Below, piece by piece: positions 55,990 through 64,000 of a stretch of DNA of 64,000 nt. Both the position numbers and the translations under genes were made by a program. Below the pieces are notes generated by a model. It did no database searches, had not been told where the DNA came from, and was given only the letters and a program-made list of their open reading frames with translations. This stretch comes from Chrysaora quinquecirrha (Eukaryota > Cnidaria > Scyphozoa > Semaeostomeae > Pelagiidae), in NCBI GenBank assembly GCA_014526335.1, contig JACTAT010000015.1:976351-1040350 (forward strand), in the 5' to 3' direction. Within the stretch, counting starts at the first letter, position 1. Every line of letters begins with the position of its first letter.

Positions 55990-56480
55990 AGTACACGTTT
56001 TTATAAGAACAACCTACATCATCATCTTGAAAATTATGATTGAATGGCTTGGGAAAACCCCAAAATAAAAACCAGTCCCTGTAGCACAACATGCGCAAAA
56101 CACCCTTTTGGTGGTATTAACCCTCGTTACATCCATGCTCTAAGCAGCATGACTAATTTTTACGAGAAAATGATACCCTTGGCTAGACCGATTTCTACCG
56201 AAATGATACCCTTGGCTGGACAAATACGCTAAAATTGTTGGTCTTAGGTTGGGAAATTCAAAGGTCGACTTATTCCTTTCACGAGTTTCTATTAAAAATG
56301 TTTACGATGAAATTTCTGCTTTCCAAAGCTACGTAAAGACGAAAGCATGGCCGCTCCATTGTCAAATATGATACCCTTTGCTAGACCACAAATGCCAAAA
56401 TATATACCCTTGGCTAGACTAGAAGTGCGAAAAAGTATACCCTCTAGCGGGGCACATCCCCAGGTACCTTTACTATGGAA
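55990..56480. repeat. MITE end fragment and TACCCTTGGCTAG repeat
   Basis: ACACGTTTTTATAAGAAC at 55994 resembles the M-family end. At 56170-56450 ATGATACCC(T)TTGGCTAGAC recurs four to five times, ending AGCGGGGCACATCCCC, which resembles the interior of the element at 19889-20241 (GGCACATCCCG). Confidence 0.5.
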
Positions 56481-56659
56481 GAACCCCCCCCCCCGTGCTT
56501 TACTGCTTTTCGAGCGAATTTACATCACGTGGTACTTCGCACTTCTGTTCAGCACCTATAAACTTCCTATGAACCTTATTTGGCTTAACAGCTTTTCCAA
56601 CATTTTAACTAGTGAATTTACTTGCGCAATACTTCACAGCATTGAATTCTGCCTTCCAG

Positions 56660-56925
56660 GATGTGTACTGTCGGCGTATTCCGCATCAATCTCAGGAGAT
56701 CCCGCTTGTTTCACTAAAAGAACACCTGAGATACCAAGCTGCCATATTTACCACACGAAGAGAAAACCACTGACTATTGGACATAGAGGAAACCCACGTA
56801 AATACCAAGAGAACAGTTTTGAAGGATTTAGAAGTCTTCGAAGACTCAGAGCTGATGGGTTTGAAGTCGATGTTTTCTTAACAAAAGATAAGAAACTCGT
56901 TTGCTTCCATGATGACAATGCTCTG
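56660..56925 (+). CDS. GDPD gene A, catalytic N-terminal exon
   Basis: Exon after an acceptor TTCCAG and before donor GTGAGT; it starts with the last two bases of a codon, so a leader exon lies upstream (not located). The peptide has KRTPEIPSCHIY, then IGHRGNPRKYQENSFEGFRS and DGFEVDVFLTKDKKLVCFHD. This is the N-terminal half of a glycerophosphodiester phosphodiesterase TIM barrel. It carries the first catalytic His (HRG), the E-N pair, the metal-binding E-x-D and the second catalytic His. The enzyme family hydrolyses glycerophosphodiesters to glycerol-3-phosphate and an alcohol. It is a close paralogue of the exon at 61957-62210. Confidence 0.8.
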
Positions 56926-57662
56926 GTGAGTTTCTGGGTTTTTCGGCCCAGTATAATCCGGCTACAACGTCCTCACTTATACCACGTACTATTGGATATA
57001 GCGTACCATTCAAACTGTTCCCAAACCCACCAAAGGACATAAGAAAATACCCTTTTTACACTTACACTTTAAACAAAATACACTTTGCTTACTACGTACC
57101 GAATACTACGGTCCCTTGAAGTAAGTAATAATGGGATTAAGCTGTATTAGAAATTTGTATGCTGCTGGACGACGGGAAGACTTGCAACAGGTCTCTTCCA
57201 AAAGTTTCCATCCTGGAGATACCCCCGAAAACAAAAGTCTTTAGAAAAATTGGAATTATGAAGTCTTACAATAGAAAAGTGAAAGACAGAAAGTTAGGAG
57301 GGAGTAACATTGTTTTGTTTTCTTTGCACTGCTCTTCAACCTTTCTAAGACAATGGGAATGGTTCTTCGATAAATGCAATCGTCCTCGAATGTAAGGGTT
57401 TTAGCTCTCCAAACCATTCTCTAGCGTCACCACCAGTGTATATAATGAATGTCTAGTCCATTAGTTATCTTGTAATCCAATTGCTAAGTTCATTCTATGA
57501 AGGTAGACTTATTACATGAGTCTCAAGTTTCGCACATAAAATCTAGACCATCAACAACAGCAATTCACTACACTACACTGAAGTCACACTAATTTTCACT
57601 CTGATGAAACAGCTGCAGCTTCGATACAAGAAAACTCTGGTTTCCTTTTATATAAGCATAAA

Positions 57663-58120
57663 GGTGGCTGATGAGAGCGCCTTAGTGCTGAGACACGGCT
57701 GTACCAGTGCTAAGACAGTGCTGCGACGATTTTAGTTTTAATGGAAACACTTCCTTACGGTGGCTCTATCGTGGCTGTGCAGTTGCTCTACCGCGGTAGT
57801 GCCGACATGAAAAGTTGAACTTGGTTGAACTTTCCCGGCCCTTATGACGCTTCTGCCACTAGAAGATTTTAATGGAAACATGCATCGCAGCCGTCGGAGA
57901 CGTGTCTGTGACACCTGCCTTTGTTCTCATTGAGCACATAACTGTAACAAGCCAACCAAATGTGAGCAATTATGAAACCATTTTATAGCAACCACTGTCT
58001 CAGCACTGGTACAGCTGTGTCTCAGCACTGGCCCCGCCACTTATGGCTATATGGAAACGAAACGTCGCAACACTTTGTCAGCACTGGTACAGCCGCGTCT
58101 CAGCATTTGCGCAGCCACTA
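57663..58120. mobile_element. Foldback element with GTCTCAGCACTGGTACAGC words
   Basis: GCTGAGACACGGCTGTACCA (57690 on) is inverted relative to CACTGGTACAGCTGTGTCTC and again CACTGGTACAGCCGCGTCTC (58003 on and 58082 on). Ends GTGGCTG and CAGCCAC are inverted. The interior also repeats TGGCTATATGGAA. Confidence 0.6.
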
Positions 58121-58161
58121 TGGCTATATGGAACTCTCATCTGCAATCGCAGCAAACTTTA

Positions 58162-58559
58162 CACGTTTTTATTTTTTTATAAGAAACCTAGCTCGGGGCC
58201 TAGTTCTAAAAGTTTCTTAATTTTGGTCCAATTTTAGTTCTAAAAGTTTCTTAACAGTTTCTTAATGAATTGAAATAAATTGCAGTAAAAACGACAAAAA
58301 CCTTCTGTGAGATACACGGAAACCAGTATTGCTTACAGATGCGAGAAATCGCACAGAATTAGCCACGCTGGTGCGAGAAATCGCACGGAAATGCTTGAGA
58401 ACTAATTACTACCTCCACAAATGTGAATCAGTATGTTGGAAAACGGACGCAAAAATTTCTACAGTTTCTTAACTTCTTCCTCCTAGTTCTAAAAGTTTCT
58501 TAACTTTTCGGGTGTCTAGTTCTAGGTTTCTTATAAACCGGTTTCTTATAAAAAACGTG
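58162..58559. mobile_element. TA-target MITE M10 (motif AAGAAACT)
   Basis: TA flanks. Starts CACGTTTTTATTTTTTTATA then AGAAAC; ends GGTTTCTTATAAAAAACGTG. AGTTTCTTAA recurs at least five times, often as GTTCTAAAAGTTTCTTAA. Confidence 0.8.
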
Positions 58560-58566
58560 TAGTATA

Positions 58567-58692
58567 TAGTGATAAAAAGACGAAGTTGATGATGATGACG
58601 ATGATGATGATGATGATGATGACGATAAAGATGATGATGATGGTGATGATGAGGATGAGGATGGTGATGATGATGATGATGATGAGCTCATC
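58567..58692. repeat. GAT/GATGAC microsatellite
   Basis: Imperfect GATGAT triplets for about 120 bp directly after M10 and before the GDPD-A terminal exon. Confidence 0.85.
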
Positions 58693-58782
58693 AGCCTTTG
58701 CTGAGAACAGTGCCTCGACTGACTGAGGATATCTAATGAAAACTGTAGCTAACTTATTAATAATAACTTTTACTTCTAAAAG

Positions 58783-59472
58783 GCCTATAAAGATTTGGTG
58801 ATTGGTACAGCCTACCCAGCTCTCTACTGGTACACTCCGACTTCCGTCTACCAGGTTCTTAAGTATCAGCTCCTACAGCAGTTCCCATCCATCGCAGCTT
58901 GCCTGAACCCAATACCCACGACCAGTAATGCGTTCGTCAGCTACATCTACACGAGTGGTGTTTTAGAGAAAGCCATGGGTGCAGCATACATGGATCTTGA
59001 ACTTGTGATGTACAATAATCCACTGTTTGGAACGAGTAACACGTTGGCAACTATAAAAGCGAATTACAGCACTAAAATCGTTGTTGGGGCATATACTCCT
59101 TACAGCGTGTCAAAGGACAGTAGTTCAATTGCAGCAGAGCAACCGATAGTCAACAGCATGGTCAAACAAGGCGTGCATTTCTTCGTGACCGATGATGTAA
59201 GGAAAATGAGACAGACGATAAAAAGAAACAAGCCGAGATACAACCGCGGTCCTTATGGTGACGAAGAGGAAGAACGGGAAGACGAAGGGCCGCCCCATGG
59301 AGATGAAGATGAAGATGAAGAAGATCCTTACCAAGAAGACCAGGATGATTTCGAAGAAGCAAGCCAACCATTTGAAAATACAAACGAGGCTTTGGGGGAA
59401 CACGAAAACAATGCGTTGGAAGACGAAAACGATCCTTTTGAAGATGAAAACGAGATCGAAGAACATTACTGA
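58783..59472 (+). CDS. GDPD gene A, C-terminal exon with acidic tail
   Basis: Acceptor CTAAAAG at 58776-58782, phase 0, 229 codons, stop TGA 59470-59472. It begins AYKDLVIGTAYPALYWY; later blocks are TKIVVGAYTPYSVSK and MVKQGVHFFVTDDVRKM, which fit the last strands of the GDPD barrel where a substrate-side loop is followed by (V)DxxFTDD-like text. After residue 150 the chain becomes acidic (EDEDEEDPYQEDQDDFEE) to the end, about 75 residues, probably disordered. Assignment to the same gene as 56660-56925 is inference from order and strand. Confidence 0.65.
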   Translation, partial: AYKDLVIGTAYPALYWYTPTSVYQVLKYQLLQQFPSIAACLNPIPTTSNAFVSYIYTSGVLEKAMGAAYMDLELVMYNNPLFGTSNTLATIKANYSTKIVVGAYTPYSVSKDSSSIAAEQPIVNSMVKQGVHFFVTDDVRKMRQTIKRNKPRYNRGPYGDEEEEREDEGPPHGDEDEDEEDPYQEDQDDFEEASQPFENTNEALGEHENNALEDENDPFEDENEIEEHY

Positions 59473-61270
59473 ATAACAGTTTTATTTTAGGTTAAAACGC
59501 TGTTTGCCCAGCTTGTTTTTTGCACTTGTCAATCACGTAGTACTATACAGCAATCTTAACCGCACGCTTTTACTGCCAACTTAGCACGGTTGCACACTCA
59601 ATACATTCATGTTTATGAATTTCGAATGGCTTACTCGCTGACTTCATTTGAGTTTTATTTGTTCCTACAGCTAAATGAGAACAAAATGCAGTTTTATTCC
59701 ACGTTCATATGAGAGTAAGCGTTTCGGTCTCCGTGTCAGGGTCATCCTCTTGCCTGGGACTCTCTACGACTTCGAGGCTAATATATGGCTATAAAAGGCT
59801 TAAAATTTTTGGGAACTTTCTCACTCACCTTTGCAAAATTTCGGACCCGCGTAGACCCGCGCTCCTATTTCTGTATGCTGTATAGGAACAGCCGAGCAAA
59901 AATTCCCCGAAAAAGGAAACATAACATTGCTGTTTTAGTGCAAGCGGAGGAGTGAGATGCGCCATTTATAAAATTAGGTCTCACTATTTAAGGTGATAAA
60001 CTACTTTTACAACAAATGAACTCATCCGAAAACGTTAGTTAAGAGATGAGTTATAGCCTCAGATTTGAGCTTAGGGTATTGAAAATACCCAGACCCAGGG
60101 GGGGGGGGTCACGTTAATACTGAGGCCTACGGGTACATGCACAGAAGAGGAGGTTAGGCAGAAGGCCAATTCGGGTTGGCATGCTTTGAGTTTCAATGTC
60201 ACGGTTTTTATCGAGAGTACAATAGAAAACAATACTCTGCGCCATAAACTCGATTGCATGCGAATGGAAAGCCATTGGTAGCGACTTAACCTCGTTTTTA
60301 TGAGACACAGGAATTCGCTTGAGTAAGCCTTCTGGTTGACTCTCTATTCTGTGGTACATGCCTCTCATAACAGCAAGTATGTTGTCACCCAGATCCATAG
60401 TAATGGGTCGTACATTGCTGCCTTTTCAATACTCATGGGCTTTCATATTCACTTCTATCTAGAGATCTCTAAGGCCCTGGCTACCGAGAAAACATCATTG
60501 CCGAATACACGCTTTTTTCTATAAGGGACCAGACAGAGTGAACAATTCTCTTATGAAACTGGGAAAAATTCTGTGTCACAAAACAACAATGCCATCGGAA
60601 TACCAATATGCAACAGGAGAAAACCGGAAAAAATAAGATATTTCAAGCATAATAGAGCATTTTCAATTCTGCATGTTTCGAATCTAAATCTGAACGCTTC
60701 TCGCGGCAAAGCGCACTTGATATTCCCTACTGATTCGTCAGTTCACATAAGAGACACTCCAAGGCCAAAAACATTGTTGTCAATAGCTCAAAAGTCAACA
60801 GCAGAGGAACCTACTGGGTGTGGTCACTAAGCTGAAATGTCTTTCCAGTTATTTTGCTTCATAATTCTACTAAATGGTAAGCAAAGCTTGTTTTATGATG
60901 ATAGGAAGGAAAATCGGTCCTGTACTAGGAGAAAGACTGCGTCGTTTGGGGCTACCGCGTCGCTTTACGCTCTTGGTGGCAAATTTTCTATGATACCAAA
61001 CTTTGCAAGTTTTTTGTATGCAGTTTATCCTCAAAGGTTATTTCGTTTTTGGAGTGATGTATACGCCGAGGGGCGATTGACTCCTTTAAAATTTTGTAAA
61101 CCTTTGTAGAATTGGCAGGACAAGGGAGAGTTTGCTCAAAGATCAAAAACATAGGGACAGGGTTTCTATACCCTTGCTAATGGAAGTGCTTGTCTTTTTA
61201 GAAGCAACAAGTGTTTATGACAACGGCAACTTGCAGGGTTCGATAGACTGTTTAAACTCAGCGCAGATGC
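59473..61270. other. Between GDPD genes, no gene
   Basis: A G run lies near 60100-60108. ACACGCTTTTTTCTATAAGG near 60507 is an isolated M-family end. I see no exon that I would support; frames at 60071-61109 lack motifs. Confidence 0.35.
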
Positions 61271-61275
61271 GTTTA

Positions 61276-61848
61276 CAGTTGACATCCGCTATCTCGAACA
61301 TTCACTATCTCGAACGATTTTCCATTTCCCCTCGTTTTGGTATAAGGGTTTGTATAGAAAAATTATCCGCTACCTCGAACCCCGTTATCTCGAACATTCG
61401 CTGTCTCGAACCATTTTCGATTTCCCATGGAGGAAAACCTGCTCTTTATCTCGAACTTTGCCAAATTTTCTGCTGAACTGGATAAAGAGACAGGCTGAAA
61501 ATATGTAAAAGTTCGCCTAGCGGAGAGGGAATGGCAGCAGCTAAGTGATATGCTGCCCATGTATACAATAGATGAAGCTGTTCTCTTTCGAGATGTGCTG
61601 CATTGCCATTATTTCAATTTCACCAATAGTAGGGATGAAAGCAGATGAGCTTTGACTCCTATGTAAAAAACACCAGACTTGTTTGATGAAATTTGGGATC
61701 TGTAACCCTGCATGTTAATAGGTGTTCCTTTTCTGACTTAAAAACTATAATTTTTTATATTTACATGTGGCATCTGTCATTTCGAACATTCGCTATCTCG
61801 AACAAATTCCAGTTTCCTTTGAGAGTTCGAGATAGCGCATGTCAACTG
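61276..61848. mobile_element. TA-target element with TCTCGAAC repeats
   Basis: TA flanks at 61274-61275 and 61849-61850. Ends CAGTTGACATCCGCTATCTC and the complement of CAGTTGACATGCGCTATCTC. CTATCTCGAACATTC-type words recur at least eight times near both ends. TA plus CAGT ends suggests a Tc1/mariner/pogo-type non-autonomous element. Confidence 0.7.
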
Positions 61849-61956
61849 TATTTCTTTATTGGAAACAAAATGAGAAGGGTCTTCATGCTAATTTTATTAA
61901 AACAAACCAATGCACTATATGGCAGTATGCATTAACTCTGTATTTCGATGCTTTAG

Positions 61957-64000
61957 GCTGCTTCTTATCAGTAAATGCTGGCAACAGCACTTGCTCAGCC
62001 AAAAGAACACCGAGCATTCCAAGATGCCACATTTACTACGAAAAGAAACAGCCAATTGTGTTGGGACACAGAGGAAATCCTTTGTATTACCAAGAGAATA
62101 CTCTTGCGGGTCTTAAGAGTCTTCGAAGACTTGGAGCTGATGGATTTGAAGTTGATGTTTTCTTGACAAAAGATAAGAAACTCGTTTGCTTTCATGATCT
62201 GAATGCTAAGGTATGCCTTGCTCATTATTCAACGTAATAATTTGCTAATGAAAGTATCTTTAACTATGGATACGATGGATAACACTGGCGTAGATAGAGG
62301 AAAAGTAATGGAGGGGCAAAAGGGCGTGGTCAAAGAAAAGGATGTGGCTTGAAGAAAAACGGGCAAGAGGAATCCTGCGGAAGTTTTCCCTCGAATTTAG
62401 GCTATATAACAAACCAATTTTGGCAATTATGAGCAGGGAAAATGCCCCACATGCCCCTCCTCGGCTACGCCAAAACACACTACCATGATTGCATAATATA
62501 GACAGAGAGTCGGGGGTAAAACCAAGGGTTATTAGTCGTTATTACTATTACTACCGCCACATCAGGTTGAAGGGAACAACAATCCAACGAGAATGTGCAA
62601 GAGAGGGAATGAGCATATTTTTAGAAAATCAAAGGGGGACCTACACTGAAACTGAAGACTTGGACTTGGCTAAACATTGCTCTAATTTTTTGAAATTATT
62701 TGCTAGAAATTGACTGGCGTGGATCGTCAAATAATGGACATGACATCTAAAGAAATAAAATGTCTGAGATACAAAAAGATGATAAAATACGGTTTGTAAC
62801 TGTAACAATTTGTAAACAACATTTTCCTAAGAAACTATCAAAAGGGCAAAGTATTAATTTTGGTCATTCAAACTTTAAGTTACGCTACTTTCTCCAATTT
62901 TTAGACCCCGGTCCCTCATAATGTCCAGCTACATAAAACATACCACAAAAGGCACAGCGTAACCCAATTGAATGTTCCCTTCCCTTATAGGTATTCTGTA
63001 ACGTTGTGATGACCCCTTTTTACGTGTTCCAAGATTTAAGACGGTTCATCGAAAGATTCTTATCAGTTTCTTACCCTGATGCAGCTGATTTGTCCTAGTG
63101 TTTTTGAATTACAGGTAGCAATACATACTATTACAACAGACGAAGAAAAATAGCATTTCTCGATGAAGTGCTTAGATGGGCAAAGAAAACAAATTTGCTT
63201 GTTTACATTGAGGTATGAAATATACTTATTCTAGTTGAAATTTTATCCAAACTTTGACAAATGATGATGATGCTCATGATGATGATAATGATTATGATGA
63301 TTAGCATGATAATGACAATGATAATGATGATGATTATGATGATGATAACGATGATGATGCCGATGATGTTGATGATGCTGATGATGATGATTATCATGTT
63401 ATAGATGATGATGCTGATGATGATGATGATGATTATGATGAATTAGCATGATAATAACGACGATGATGATGATTTTAATGATGATAATGATGACAATATG
63501 GATGGCAAAAATGAAATTATAATAATAACGATGACAATGATTATGAAATTATAACGATCACGATAATCGTCATGATGATGATAATCATGGTGGTGAAGAT
63601 AAGAAAGATAAATGTATGTATACATGATGATATAGAAGATGATGATGATATAGATGTCGAAGATGATGATGATGATGATGATGATAATGATGATGATAGT
63701 GCTGATGCTGATGATTATCATGTAATAGATTGTGATGATGATGACGATGATGGGGATTTTAATGGTGAAATGATGATGGCAATCACAAGGATGATCATAG
63801 TTATGATTGTGATCATTAGTTTAGACGATAATCATGATGACAACAATGTTGGTTATAAAATAAAGTTGACAAATCAAAGCTGTATATTCTTTACGTTACG
63901 AAGATGCAGATGACAATAAGAAAATATTGTTTTCATATTTACTTTGATAAAAGTGATTGCTACTGTTAATATTTCAGATGAAGCCAGCAACCCGATTCAT
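61957..64000 (+). CDS. GDPD gene B, partial (runs off the window)
   Basis: Exons seen: 61957-62210, 63115-63212 and 63978 onward. The first encodes KRTPSIPRCHIYYEKKQ, LGHRGNPLYYQENTLAGLKS and DGFEVDVFLTKDKKLVCFHD with all expected catalytic residues. The second encodes NTYYYNRRRKIAFLDEVLRW and ends LLVYIE; the third starts MKPATRF, completing the metal-binding YIEMK motif of GDPDs across the splice. Exon 1 ends in phase 0, but 63115 needs one base before it, so a further exon between 62211 and 63114 is expected; I could not place it. A leader exon upstream is also missing. An (ATG)n tract fills the last intron. Paralogue of gene A, same strand. Confidence 0.8.
62286..62475. mobile_element. 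Possible hAT-like relic H5
   Basis: CACTGGCGTAGATAG near 62284 and CGGCTACGCCAAAACAC near 62462 are roughly inverted, with GGGGCA/TGCCCC words next to them. The target duplication is not clear. Confidence 0.35.
63250..63860. repeat. GAT/ATG microsatellite in GDPD-B intron
   Basis: About 600 bp of imperfect GATGATGAT, with TGATTATGATG and GATAATGA variants. Ile- or Asp-rich frames on both strands are by-products. Confidence 0.9.

Larger units (their letters stand above)
56926..58560. other. Interval between the two GDPD-A exons
   Basis: I looked for the middle GDPD exons (the equivalent of 63115-63212) and did not find them. The interval holds a 35 bp inverted-repeat element (57663-58120) and MITE M10 (58162-58559). 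The frame 57159-57395 has no GDPD motif. Confidence 0.4.

Noticed and set aside
57159..57395. 78-codon frame considered as a middle exon of GDPD gene A
   Set aside because: No GDPD motif (no YIE/MK, no NRxxKIxxLxEVL), and the frame has no matching splice phases.
63203..63913. Poly-Ile and poly-Asp frames on both strands
   Set aside because: They are the GAT microsatellite in the GDPD-B intron.

Overview
The window looks like animal nuclear DNA, most likely from an anthozoan cnidarian such as a coral or sea anemone. That assignment is inference. It rests on spliced genes with GT-AG introns, an isolated single-exon rhodopsin-like GPCR, a tRNA-derived SINE, a BEL/Pao LTR retrotransposon, and many small non-autonomous DNA transposons in AT-rich DNA. 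No bacterial or viral gene organisation is visible.

Layout. The 3' end of an ethanolamine/choline kinase gene occupies 74-2584 (+, four exons). A single-exon class A GPCR lies at 4975-5850 (+). A five-exon gene for an unrecognised secreted cysteine-rich protein (here S1) spans 10790-19447 (+). A four-exon paralogue (S2) runs towards it on the other strand at 28842-25661. Between them are possible remains of a third copy (about 22640-23600), a dead LINE 3' end (23715-23938) and a 0.9 kb purine-only array (23940-24830). A FANCA homologue lies at 39068-35020 (-) as one uninterrupted exon of about 4 kb. Exons of two glycerophosphodiester phosphodiesterase (GDPD) genes lie at 56660-59472 and 61957-64000 (+); the second runs off the window and the first seems to lack its middle exons.

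The rest is mostly transposable elements. I see: (1) foldback elements whose arms are 20-22 bp minisatellites (4140-4425, 6839-8562, 15853-15946, 32590-34371, and 42466-51871, which is split by insertions); (2) a family of about 250-400 bp TA-target MITEs, nine copies plus fragments; (3) a second MITE family in three copies; (4) at least five hAT-like elements with 8 bp target duplications; (5) four SINE copies; (6) a nearly intact BEL/Pao element with apparently identical LTRs at 45323-51850.

The two observations I rate highest are the S1/S2 secreted protein family, which has matching exon lengths, splice phases and ten matching cysteines, and the way the non-autonomous elements repeat their own terminal motif internally, with the motif differing between copies but matching within each copy. 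All exon models come from reading splice sites and frames by eye; none has transcript support here.
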